This document shows, in pieces, positions 1-6,862 of a stretch of 10,611 bases of DNA. The DNA is from Ekhidna sp. GTDB taxonomy: Bacteria > Bacteroidota > Bacteroidia > Cytophagales > Cyclobacteriaceae. Location: NCBI GenBank assembly GCA_013214445.1, contig JABSPG010000103.1, positions 1-10,611 of the forward strand, read 5' to 3'. The notes under the pieces were generated by a model that saw only the letters and a list, made by a program, of their open reading frames with translations, ran no database searches and had not been told where the DNA came from. The translations under genes were made by a program, and so were the position numbers. The stretch's first letter is position 1. Each line of letters starts with the position of its first letter.

Positions 1-1557
1 GCAGAAGAGGTAATGGGTAAGAAACCAGGTAGTTTCCTACAAGGACCAGATACAGATCCTGCTCACGCGAGAGCTATTCGAGCCGGGCTTGATTCGAAAA
101 AACCATTCACCCAGGAGATATTGAACTACTCCAAGAATGGCAAGCCTTATTGGCTGCAAATCTCAATGACGCCAATATTAGATGGTGCGGGTAATGTTGA
201 AAAATTCATTGCAATTGAAAGCGATATAACGGAACAAAAAGCAGAGGCAGAGCAAATGAAAGCGCTTTCACTTGTGGCTTCCAAGACAGATAACGCAGTT
301 GTAATTACCGACAAACATGGCAAGATCGAGTGGGTAAATGACGGTTTTGAGCGAATTACAGAGTATACGTTGGAAGAGGTGATTGGCACAAAACCAGGAT
401 CCATGCTTCAAGGAGAAAAAACTACCGATGAACAAAGACAAGCAATAAGGAGAGGTCTAGATTCTAAGAAACCTTTTGATGCAGAGATATACAATTACTC
501 TAAGTCAGGTAGAGGGTACTGGCTGGCGCTTTCCATCAGTCCAATCTTTGATGATCACGGTGAATTGGAGAAATTTATCGCAATTGAGAGTGACATTTCT
601 GAACGAAAAGAGGCGGAAGAGCAGATGCGAAGCATGATGGATCAGCAGTTCGCGGCTTCTGAGGAACTGATGAAGAAAGAGAAGGAGCTCAATAAGGCGC
701 TAGAGGAGGAGTTAGCAAGTAGGGCAGAGCTAGATAGTACCATGTCTAGGCTGAAGGAGACACAAACGCAAATGGTGCAAAACGAGAAAATGGCCTCCAT
801 TGGTCAGCTTACTGCCGGTATCGCACATGAGATCAATAATCCAATAAATTTCGTTTATAATGGTATTGATTCCTTGAAAATGAGCTTGGATGATCTCTTT
901 GTGATCATTGATAAGTACAACAATCTAGATCCTAATCAAGACGTAGCGACATTCATTTCCGAGATTGAATCTCTGAAGAAGAAACTGAGATACGATCGTT
1001 TGATTAAGAATTTACCAAGTACCATTGATGATATCAAGACAGGTGCCAACCGAACAATTGAAATTGTGAAAGGTCTGAGAGTATTCTCCAGATTAGATGA
1101 GGAAGATCAGAAGCTCGCGAACATCAACGAATGTTTGGATAGTACTTTGATTCTTTTGAGAAACAAAACAAAAGATGTTATCAAGGTTCAGAAGTTCTAC
1201 GATCAGCACATTGGAGATATCATGTGCTATCCAGGACAGTTGAATCAAGTATTCATGAACTTGATCACGAATGGTATCCAGGCAATCCCTGAGGATAGAA
1301 AAGATGGTAAGCTTAGTCTTTACACCGAGAACCTAGAAAACTCTGTAGTGATACGAATCATGGACAATGGATCGGGAATACCGAAAGATGTTCAGAAGCG
1401 AATCTTTGAACCATTCTATACGACCAAACCTGTAGGAATTGGTACTGGACTCGGGCTATCTATTTCGTTCGGAATCATAGAAAAACACAACGGTAAAATC
1501 TATGTCAACAGTGAGGTAGGAAAAGGAACAGAGTTCGTCATTGAATTACCTAAATAA
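1..1557 (+). CDS. Multi-PAS sensor histidine kinase, 5' end missing
   Basis: The frame is open from base 1, so the first ATG at 13 is internal and the true start lies left of the window. The 518 visible codons give the end of one PAS/PAC domain (codons 2-80), a complete second PAS (about 83-203), a glutamate/lysine-rich coiled coil (about 204-262) and a transmitter. The phospho-acceptor is His276 in a GIAHEINNP H box. The ATPase domain has N-box Asn424, a DNGSGI G1 box at 455-460, an F box (IFEPFYTTK) at 468-476 and a GTGLGLS G2 box at 481-487. The HEINNP form is typical of HPK4-type kinases. No membrane segment is visible, so the visible part appears cytosolic. The probable partner is the response regulator 32 nt downstream. 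Signal unknown; the PAS domains resemble LOV domains but lack the flavin-adduct cysteine. Function as a histidine kinase is secure. Confidence 0.95.
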   Translation, partial: AEEVMGKKPGSFLQGPDTDPAHARAIRAGLDSKKPFTQEILNYSKNGKPYWLQISMTPILDGAGNVEKFIAIESDITEQKAEAEQMKALSLVASKTDNAVVITDKHGKIEWVNDGFERITEYTLEEVIGTKPGSMLQGEKTTDEQRQAIRRGLDSKKPFDAEIYNYSKSGRGYWLALSISPIFDDHGELEKFIAIESDISERKEAEEQMRSMMDQQFAASEELMKKEKELNKALEEELASRAELDSTMSRLKETQTQMVQNEKMASIGQLTAGIAHEINNPINFVYNGIDSLKMSLDDLFVIIDKYNNLDPNQDVATFISEIESLKKKLRYDRLIKNLPSTIDDIKTGANRTIEIVKGLRVFSRLDEEDQKLANINECLDSTLILLRNKTKDVIKVQKFYDQHIGDIMCYPGQLNQVFMNLITNGIQAIPEDRKDGKLSLYTENLENSVVIRIMDNGSGIPKDVQKRIFEPFYTTKPVGIGTGLGLSISFGIIEKHNGKIYVNSEVGKGTEFVIELPK

Positions 1558-1589
1558 TCAAATAATTAACACTTATAAACCACACGGAT

Positions 1590-2822
1590 ATGTTAGATGA
1601 AAGTGTAGCGTCATTCAATGTTCCTGATGAAATCGAAGAAGATTTCAACAACATCCTGTACGTTGATGACGAGAATAGCAATTTAAGGGTATTTGATAGC
1701 GTCTTCAGTAGATACTACAATGTCTTTACTGCAAATAATGGCAAGACTGCCATCAAGCTTCTGAGAGAATATGATATCAATATGATTATCACAGATCAGA
1801 AGATGCCGGAAATGACAGGAACTGATCTATTGGAACAGACCCTTGAGGAATTTCCTGATATGATTAGGATCATACTAACAGGTTTTGCAGATATTCAGGC
1901 AATCATAAAGGCCATAAATAAATGCAGTATATACAAGTATGTGACTAAGCCTTACGAAAATGCAGAGATGAGAGAGATCATTGATAAAGGTCTTGAAATC
2001 TTCAACATGCGTGAGAAAAAGTACCAAGGCAGTCCGTTCTTTGCTAAGAAGAATGGAAATGTGAACGGCTCATCGAATGGTGCATCTGAAGATGGTTCTG
2101 GTGAAGTAAACCATAATTTTGCAACAAAGGTCTTAGGTGACATCATCACGAAGAAGGAGAACTATGAATTGTATTTAGAAAATGCGATTTCCTATAATTT
2201 CCAAAAGGAAAAACCACTGTTCTTTAAGGATTTCTATATCCATGCAGGAGAAGAATCGGCAAAGCTTTACCACGTCAGCTACAAAGTGGATCAGCCGGAT
2301 AAGGCAGCTATCGTTTACATGCACCTCAAGCTAAAGTTGAGACAGATTTTGATCAAAAATGACAACAATATTGGATTACATGAGCTAATCGAGCAGCTAG
2401 AGCAATTCTATATAGAACTTGACGAAGAGGTTAAAATCTCCAACTGGAATATTCTGACGTATGATTGGGATGCAGGAAAGTTGGAATGCGTGACCAAAGA
2501 ACTTGAGTCTCGTGTATATACCATTGGACATCAGCTAGAGGAAGTTAAATTTGAACTCGCAAATAATCTATTGGAGGGATATAAGCATTACACCATTGAT
2601 TCAGACATGTCCTTAATGGTATACGGATGGGATTTTGAAGCTAATAGCAGTGACGGTGAATCCGATATTTCTCATAATGTTAACATGATTGTGAATAATG
2701 CTACGAGCTATCCTTTGGATATGCAAGAGAATCAAATAACCAAGGGGCTTGAGAGCCTTTCTAAGAACTACAAGGATTTAATTTTTTACGGACTACACAT
2801 AACAGAAGAAAATGAAAATTGA
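1590..2822 (+). CDS. Response regulator: receiver plus degenerate SpoIIE/PP2C-like domain
   Basis: Residues 22-138 are a canonical receiver domain: acidic pair Asp26/Asp27, phospho-acceptor Asp69 in ITDQKMPEMTG, Thr97 and Lys120 in the VTKPY motif. A low-complexity Gly/Ser/Asn linker follows (about 153-172). The C-terminal part (about 205-405) does not look like a DNA-binding, GGDEF or HD-GYP output. By eye its pattern follows the SpoIIE/RsbU PP2C phosphatase fold: a KDFYIH segment near 213-218, an amphipathic helix after VDQPDKAA (233-240), a strand pair around 286-300 (DWDAGKLECV), and SLMVYGWDF at 341-349 where the TDG motif would be. Most metal-binding aspartates are not conserved, so it may be an inactive phosphatase-like module. 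That assignment is inference. The start has no Shine-Dalgarno sequence, and the gene follows the kinase by 32 nt, so the two are probably co-transcribed. Confidence 0.88.
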   Translation: MLDESVASFNVPDEIEEDFNNILYVDDENSNLRVFDSVFSRYYNVFTANNGKTAIKLLREYDINMIITDQKMPEMTGTDLLEQTLEEFPDMIRIILTGFADIQAIIKAINKCSIYKYVTKPYENAEMREIIDKGLEIFNMREKKYQGSPFFAKKNGNVNGSSNGASEDGSGEVNHNFATKVLGDIITKKENYELYLENAISYNFQKEKPLFFKDFYIHAGEESAKLYHVSYKVDQPDKAAIVYMHLKLKLRQILIKNDNNIGLHELIEQLEQFYIELDEEVKISNWNILTYDWDAGKLECVTKELESRVYTIGHQLEEVKFELANNLLEGYKHYTIDSDMSLMVYGWDFEANSSDGESDISHNVNMIVNNATSYPLDMQENQITKGLESLSKNYKDLIFYGLHITEENEN

Positions 2823-3039
2823 AGCAAACAAAGTGAAAAAGTGGTGCGATGAAGCATTGTCACCAGTTGCATGGCAAAGAATTGTGGTGAAAGTTTCACC
2901 TGAGCTTAGAGGGACAGGATTGAACATTAAAAACCTAACAGATCCCAGCGACAGCATTTTGCTTGACGATGGTCAGTACGACATTATCAAGAAGGCAATA
3001 GAAGAGGTATATGATGTACCTGTTGAAGTAAAAGTCTAA
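2812..3039 (+). CDS. Unrecognised 75-residue protein
   Basis: The ATG lies inside the last codons of the response regulator gene, an 11-nt overlap that suggests translational coupling and co-expression with the kinase and regulator. The product is small, soluble-looking and mixed in charge, with no signal peptide or membrane segment. It starts with a short basic helix-like stretch (KVKKWCDEAL, residues 7-16), followed by a strand-like segment (WQRIVVKVSP, 21-30), and ends with a helix (about 56-67) and a Val-rich strand (VPVEVKV). It has one cysteine, Cys12. I recognise no family. The coupling makes it a candidate partner or modulator of the regulator's C-terminal domain, which is inference only. 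A weak purine run (AGAAGAA) just upstream may help initiation. Confidence 0.75.
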   Translation: MKIEANKVKKWCDEALSPVAWQRIVVKVSPELRGTGLNIKNLTDPSDSILLDDGQYDIIKKAIEEVYDVPVEVKV

Positions 3040-3044
3040 ATAGT

Positions 3045-3066
3045 TTTTGAGAGGTAGTCCTCAAAA
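3045..3066 (+). other. Short hairpin after the signalling operon
   Basis: TTTTGAG (3045-3051) and CTCAAAA (3060-3066) form a perfect 7-bp inverted repeat 5 nt past the stop of the 75-residue protein gene. No T-run follows on the plus strand, so it is a poor intrinsic terminator and may instead protect the 3' end or be chance. A second small inverted repeat (AGGTC/GACCT, 3093-3108) lies a little further on. Confidence 0.35.
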
Positions 3067-3141
3067 GGTTAAATACTACATCACTCTAACAAAGGTCTCA
3101 TAGGACCTCACTATTAAAGTTTTTATTATCAAGATGTTGAT

Positions 3142-3173
3142 AGACTCACAGCCACTACACTGTGAGTCTTTAT
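3142..3173 (+). terminator. Probable terminator of the signalling operon
   Basis: AGACTCACA (3142-3150) pairs perfectly with TGTGAGTCT (3161-3169) around a 10-nt loop, followed by TTATT. The stem has only four G/C pairs and the T-run is short, so it is weak, but it sits between two same-strand units where a terminator is expected, about 100 nt after the last stop codon. Confidence 0.5.
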
Positions 3174-3189
3174 TCAACTCATAAATTTT

Positions 3190-3206
3190 GACAAATTCAA
3201 TTTGTC
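3190..3206. promoter_or_regulatory. Perfect 17-nt palindrome, candidate operator
   Basis: GACAAATT-C-AATTTGTC is a perfect inverted repeat with 8-bp arms around one central base. It ends 14 nt before the probable ATG (3221) of the carotenoid oxygenase. A TTGACA hexamer (3188-3193) overlaps its left edge. The geometry fits a dimeric helix-turn-helix repressor site controlling the downstream gene. That role is inferred. No transcription factor gene is adjacent. Confidence 0.5.
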
Positions 3207-3220
3207 TCACTGATACTACT

Positions 3221-4777
3221 ATGGTTATTCAAAAATCGATACAGGAAAGATTGAACCCTCTGAGGGGGCTATCGTTCTTTTATGGATTAAAGGAAAACCT
3301 TACCTCTTTTACTCAAACAAGTAAAAACGCATTCGGAAGGGAGATATCTGCTGACCATTACCACGACATCAAGGATTACATTCCTTATGGCGACTATTTT
3401 GATAACCTGGCTGAAGAACTGGATTTTGAAGTACAGCTGTCGTTACCAAAAAGATTTCCCAAAGGAAAGATTCTCCGTTCAGGTCCTGGCATATACAATC
3501 AAAGTAGCCAACGCAGAAACAATGTCATCGATGCGGATGGTATGATAAGAGCATATACGTTTGGTGAAAACTCCTTGCACGTCAGGACTAAGATTCTTAG
3601 CACGAAGAAATATCGCAAAGACTGTAAAGAAGGATGTTTTACAGCTCCTAGCTTTGCTATGCGTCCATCAACAGCAATGTTGAATTCCCTTCGGAATATT
3701 GAGAATCAGGCATCATTGGCGGTCACCAGTTTTGGAGGGAAGCTGCTGGTAAGTGACGAAATTCAGCCCCTGACACTTCTTGATGAAGATCTGGAAGTAG
3801 CGTCAGAAAGATTTTTTGGAAATGATAAGCAGTATGCTCATCAGAAAGTTGTTGACGGCTTGCTGCATTGCCTTCATTTGAAGACCAATATGGGAGATGC
3901 AGGTGTTTATGTAAAGACGTACAATGAAGATTTCAAGCAGATAGCACAATCAGATGTTGTTTCTTTAAATGCTACATGCATACACGATTGGTCTGTGAGT
4001 TCCGGACATTTTGCTTTTATTATTCCCTCTTCACATATTAGAGAAACTGATGCATTGCAGGCGCTAATCGGCTTGAAAACAATAGCACAAGCTGTTCATT
4101 TTGACGAAGATAAGGATGCAGTTTTGGTGTTAGTCTCCAGAGAGACTGGAAAAATATCGCATTATATACCCCTTAATCATAAAATGGTCTCTTGGCATCA
4201 TATTAATGCCTTTGAGAAGGATGGAGTATTCACTTTAAGATTGGTTGCGAATAGCAATCCAACCGAAATATCTGACGAACATACTCCTTTCTATCAGCTG
4301 ATGAAGGGGAAGGATATAAGTAATGATTTAGATCAGTCGACCCATACCTATAAGATCGAGGTGGATTTAAGTACAGGTATACTGGTATTCACTGGACAAG
4401 AAAGTAGTGAACTTGTTGGTCTGGAGATGCCCACACTTAAGCAGGATCTTTTAGGAAATGAGCATCGATATTACTACGCTACGGCCGGAAAGGAATTTCT
4501 GCAGAATAGAATAGTGAAAGCTGACACGCTCACGGGAAAAATGAATGCCTTTTGTTTTTCAGGGAATCAGTACGTAAGTGAAGCACTATTTGTACCTGCT
4601 ATAGATAGCCGATCTGAAGATGATGGGTTTTTGGTTGTAGATGTTCATGACGGAGATGAACGACTGAACAAGCTGTGTGTTTTCGATGCGAAAGATATAA
4701 GCAAAGGCCCGATTTGGAAGTATACCTTGCCCATTCCTCTACCCATAGCCTTTCACGGTACTTGGTCGCAAGATTGA
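3221..4777 (+). CDS. Carotenoid cleavage oxygenase (RPE65/CCD family)
   Basis: A non-haem iron enzyme of the family that oxidatively cleaves a double bond in carotenoids, apocarotenoids or stilbenes. The frame opens at a TTG (3188), but I choose the ATG at 3221, giving 518 residues, because the 17-nt palindrome occupies the intervening DNA. Residues below are counted from the TTG (subtract 11 for the ATG). All four iron-ligand histidine contexts are present: His218 (YAHQKVVDG), His266 (IHDW), His337/338 (WHHINAFE) and His523 (FHGTW, next to the C-terminus as is normal). Likely second-shell glutamates are Glu172, Glu343 (NAFE) and Glu465 (SEALFVP). The GPGIY and DADGMI motifs (99-119) and EDDGFLVVDVHD (477-488) are also typical. 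No signal peptide is seen. Substrate cannot be read from sequence; a retinal or other apocarotenoid product is possible. Family confident, substrate unknown. Confidence 0.93.
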   Translation: MVIQKSIQERLNPLRGLSFFYGLKENLTSFTQTSKNAFGREISADHYHDIKDYIPYGDYFDNLAEELDFEVQLSLPKRFPKGKILRSGPGIYNQSSQRRNNVIDADGMIRAYTFGENSLHVRTKILSTKKYRKDCKEGCFTAPSFAMRPSTAMLNSLRNIENQASLAVTSFGGKLLVSDEIQPLTLLDEDLEVASERFFGNDKQYAHQKVVDGLLHCLHLKTNMGDAGVYVKTYNEDFKQIAQSDVVSLNATCIHDWSVSSGHFAFIIPSSHIRETDALQALIGLKTIAQAVHFDEDKDAVLVLVSRETGKISHYIPLNHKMVSWHHINAFEKDGVFTLRLVANSNPTEISDEHTPFYQLMKGKDISNDLDQSTHTYKIEVDLSTGILVFTGQESSELVGLEMPTLKQDLLGNEHRYYYATAGKEFLQNRIVKADTLTGKMNAFCFSGNQYVSEALFVPAIDSRSEDDGFLVVDVHDGDERLNKLCVFDAKDISKGPIWKYTLPIPLPIAFHGTWSQD

Positions 4778-4787
4778 AAGCTTTCAA
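4774..4787. repeat. 14-bp perfect palindrome over the stop codon
   Basis: TTGAAAGCTTTCAA is self-complementary and includes the TGA stop (4775-4777) of the carotenoid oxygenase gene. It has no loop and no following T-run, so it is not a convincing terminator. It could be a protein-binding site or chance. Confidence 0.4.
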
Positions 4788-5003
4788 GCTCTTCAGAAGA
4801 CGTTAGCAATGAATTTCGAGATCTCTCTTTTGTTACAATTGGTCTGCTCGATCTCAATGGTCTTTATTTGGAAGATCTCCACTTAGTGCCTCTTTATTGG
4901 TGTAAGAGCATCATCAAACGTACCAGTTTTATCATTGACCAAGAGGAGATTGGTAGTATGTAGCTTAATAGCTTCGGTTTTGTAAATGTAGCAGATAGGA
5001 TTG
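4788..5003. other. Spacer without a supported gene
   Basis: I see no convincing gene here. The plus-strand frame that carried the carotenoid oxygenase stays open for 61 codons after its stop, up to a TAG at 4961, but it shows no family signature and the enzyme already ends at its normal FHGTW motif. A short hydrophobic 23-codon ORF begins at 4809 (plus) without a ribosome binding site. An ACCAA/TTGGT inverted repeat lies near 4937-4953. It may be decayed coding sequence or a long 3' region. Confidence 0.4.
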
Positions 5004-5038
5004 TGAAAAAGAAAACCCCTGCCATTCGACAGAGGTTT
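5004..5038 (-). terminator. Strong intrinsic terminator of the PAS gene
   Basis: Read on the minus strand, AAACCTCTG (5038-5030) pairs with CAGGGGTTT (5021-5013) over nine positions with one G-U wobble and an 8-nt loop, followed by the run TTTTCTTTTT. It begins 27 nt after the stop of the minus-strand PAS gene, which is ideal placement for a Rho-independent terminator. Confidence 0.85.
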
Positions 5039-5064
5039 CAGCGGTGGTGAATTTTCTGAATATT

Positions 5065-5475
5065 TTATTGTTTCAAGGCCTCAATAACAGTCATTTTGCT
5101 TGGACCGCCATCTTTGTCATTATCATCTTCCATGCGGATAGACTCAACGTGAATCTTCATAGTAGATCCGTCTTTTTGTTGCACTTCCCATACTGCAGGC
5201 ATCTCTACCGCTCCAGCGATAAAGTCCTCATGCACTTGATTAGCATAAGCACGACCTTCTTCGGGTACCACCATGGTAAAGTGATTTCCGATTAATTCTT
5301 CTTCACTAAATCCGTAAAACTTGGTGTACTGCTCGTTCACTTCTACGAAGTTTCCATGCTTGTCGGTGACACAGACAGCCAGCTTAGTGGTCTTGTCAAG
5401 AATATCTTCATGAGCTACTGACGTTCCCTCGTGATTGGTGAATCGTGTTTCAGGGTTTTTAGTTACTATTTCCAT
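5065..5475 (-). CDS. Stand-alone PAS domain protein
   Basis: A 136-residue protein consisting of a short N-terminal extension (about 1-29) and a single PAS fold. The core is recognisable from VCVTDKHGNFVEVNEQYTKF (about 34-53), YGFSEEELIGNHFTMVVPEE and the PAC-like WEVQQKDGSTMKIHVES strands. There is no kinase, cyclase or DNA-binding output domain, no membrane segment and no LOV-type NCRFLQ motif, so any cofactor is unknown. It is probably a soluble sensor or protein-interaction module acting on a partner encoded elsewhere. It is transcribed alone, divergently from the P450 gene, with its own strong terminator downstream. It has no Shine-Dalgarno sequence; the leader is A/T-rich. Confidence 0.88.
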   Translation of the reverse strand: MEIVTKNPETRFTNHEGTSVAHEDILDKTTKLAVCVTDKHGNFVEVNEQYTKFYGFSEEELIGNHFTMVVPEEGRAYANQVHEDFIAGAVEMPAVWEVQQKDGSTMKIHVESIRMEDDNDKDGGPSKMTVIEALKQ

Positions 5476-5649
5476 AAGTGCTTTTATTTAATTTGATTAT
5501 ACAATGCTATCTATCAAAATCAATTAAGCGAATAGGGGAGACCTTTATTTGTCGAATAATGTTTTCCTTGAAAATGTAACTCACAGCCTCTCAGAGCCTT
5601 TTCCAGGGAAAATAAGTGTACCTTTATTTCACATTACTACAACTATAAC
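5476..5649. promoter_or_regulatory. Divergent promoter region between PAS and P450 genes
   Basis: This 174-nt region must hold the promoters of both divergent genes. For the minus strand, TTGATT (5523-5518), a 16-nt spacer and TATAAT (5501-5496) give a fair -35/-10 pair that would leave a leader of about 13 nt before the PAS ATG. For the plus strand, TACCTTTA (5619-5626) is one base off the Bacteroidota -7 consensus TAnnTTTG, but no clear TTTG partner is seen. The decamer ACCTTTATTT occurs twice (5541-5550 and 5620-5629). ATTTGTC (5547-5553) equals one arm of the palindrome before the carotenoid oxygenase. All are eye-found candidates. Confidence 0.4.
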
Positions 5650-6855
5650 ATGGAAGCAGCAATCAATATTTTATCACCTGATTTTGACAAAAACCCGTAT
5701 CCGCTTTACAAGCAATTGCAGGAAGAGCACCCGCTCTATTTCTTTGAGCCAGCTAACGCTTATGTACTTTCTCGGTATGAGGATATCCATCAGGCTCTGA
5801 CGGATCCCGCATATACAGTTAAAAACTACGAGTTTCAGTCGGAACCTCTACATGGTCGCACGTTTATACAGATGGATGGACGAGAGCACTCCCAGTACCG
5901 AAACCTGGTAGCTCCTTCTATCAGGGGACGAGATTTGGCAGAGAAGCTGATGCCGATCATAGACGAAACGGCAAAAGAGATCTATGCTCCTTTTCTCTCA
6001 AAGACAAGTGCAGATTTTACTACCGAATTCGCTGCACGTTTTCCTGTGTTGGTCATTAGTGGAATATTGGGGCTTGACAAAGAATCTGAATCCAACTTTC
6101 TTAAATGGTATCGTACATTTGTTGATTTCATTGGAGACTTAGGGCAAACACCTGAAATCACTGCTGCTGCCTTTAAGACCAAGGATGAGATTACCGACTA
6201 CTTACTTCCAATCATTGCAGATAAGCGTGAAAATCCTGGTGATGATATTCTAAGTACGTTGTGCCATGCCGAGGTGGACGGTGTTAGAATGACAGATCAG
6301 GAGATCAAGGCTTTTGTAAGCCTATTGATAACTGCGGGCGGGGAAAGCACGGACAAAATGCTCTCACACACCTTGAGAAACCTTTTGGAGCATCCAGATC
6401 AAATGATGGATGTGAGAAATGATCGCTCGTTGATACAAAATGCATTCGTAGAGTCGATGAGATTTTCGCCAGTGACCCATCGTTTGATGCGTATCACCTC
6501 GGAGGAGGTTCAGGTGTCTGGAGGTACCATCCCGGCAAATTCCCAAGTTATCTTATTGCTAGGAGCAGCTCAGCATGATTCCAGTGTTTTCAAAGATCCG
6601 GAGAGTTTCAATATACATCGTAAAGAGTTGGACATAGGTAAAGCTTTTACAGCTGCAGCAAACCATGTTGCATTTGGAGCAGGTAGGCATTTCTGTGTTG
6701 GATCCATGTTGGCGAAGGCTGAAATGGATGTAGCATTTAACCAATTGTTTGATTTTACGGAATCTATTTCGTTGGATGAAAATGCAGAGCTGGTAGAGAA
6801 GGGTCTTTTCACCAGAGGGTTGTATGCTCTGCCTATTCGGTACACACTAAAGTGA
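5650..6855 (+). CDS. Cytochrome P450 monooxygenase
   Basis: A complete soluble bacterial P450 of 401 residues, the usual length. It begins with the typical DFDKNPYPLYKQLQ segment and has no membrane anchor. The I-helix oxygen-activation motif is AGGEST (229-234), the ExxR pair is Glu268/Arg271 in ESMRFSP, and the haem loop is FGAGRHFCVG (342-351) with Cys349 as the iron ligand. It would hydroxylate or otherwise oxidise a small lipophilic molecule using electrons from a separate ferredoxin and reductase; neither is encoded nearby. Its closest same-strand neighbour is the carotenoid oxygenase, so an apocarotenoid substrate is conceivable but unproven. It converges on the gas vesicle operon with only 7 nt between stop codons. 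No Shine-Dalgarno sequence precedes the ATG. Confidence 0.95.
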   Translation: MEAAINILSPDFDKNPYPLYKQLQEEHPLYFFEPANAYVLSRYEDIHQALTDPAYTVKNYEFQSEPLHGRTFIQMDGREHSQYRNLVAPSIRGRDLAEKLMPIIDETAKEIYAPFLSKTSADFTTEFAARFPVLVISGILGLDKESESNFLKWYRTFVDFIGDLGQTPEITAAAFKTKDEITDYLLPIIADKRENPGDDILSTLCHAEVDGVRMTDQEIKAFVSLLITAGGESTDKMLSHTLRNLLEHPDQMMDVRNDRSLIQNAFVESMRFSPVTHRLMRITSEEVQVSGGTIPANSQVILLLGAAQHDSSVFKDPESFNIHRKELDIGKAFTAAANHVAFGAGRHFCVGSMLAKAEMDVAFNQLFDFTESISLDENAELVEKGLFTRGLYALPIRYTLK

Positions 6856-6862
6856 GTTAGTT

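Noticed and set aside
1..609. LOV blue-light photoreceptor in the histidine kinase
   Set aside because: The FLQGPDTD text is LOV-like, but the photoactive cysteine motif (NCRFLQ) is absent in both PAS copies.
3188..3220. TTG start for the carotenoid oxygenase
   Set aside because: The segment is not family-conserved, is occupied by a perfect palindrome, and an ATG follows 33 nt downstream.
3221..4777. Blh-type beta-carotene dioxygenase for rhodopsin retinal
   Set aside because: Blh is a different, membrane-embedded family; this protein is soluble and of the RPE65/CCD type, and no rhodopsin gene is visible.
4809..4880. Small hydrophobic 23-codon ORF on the plus strand
   Set aside because: No ribosome binding site, no recognised family, and the length is expected by chance.
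5044..5295. Plus-strand ORF opposite the PAS gene
   Set aside because: It is antisense to a clear PAS domain and its translation has no protein-like pattern.
5549..5800. Plus-strand ORF overlapping the P450 start
   Set aside because: It runs out of frame into an unmistakable P450 N-terminus and lies partly in the promoter region.
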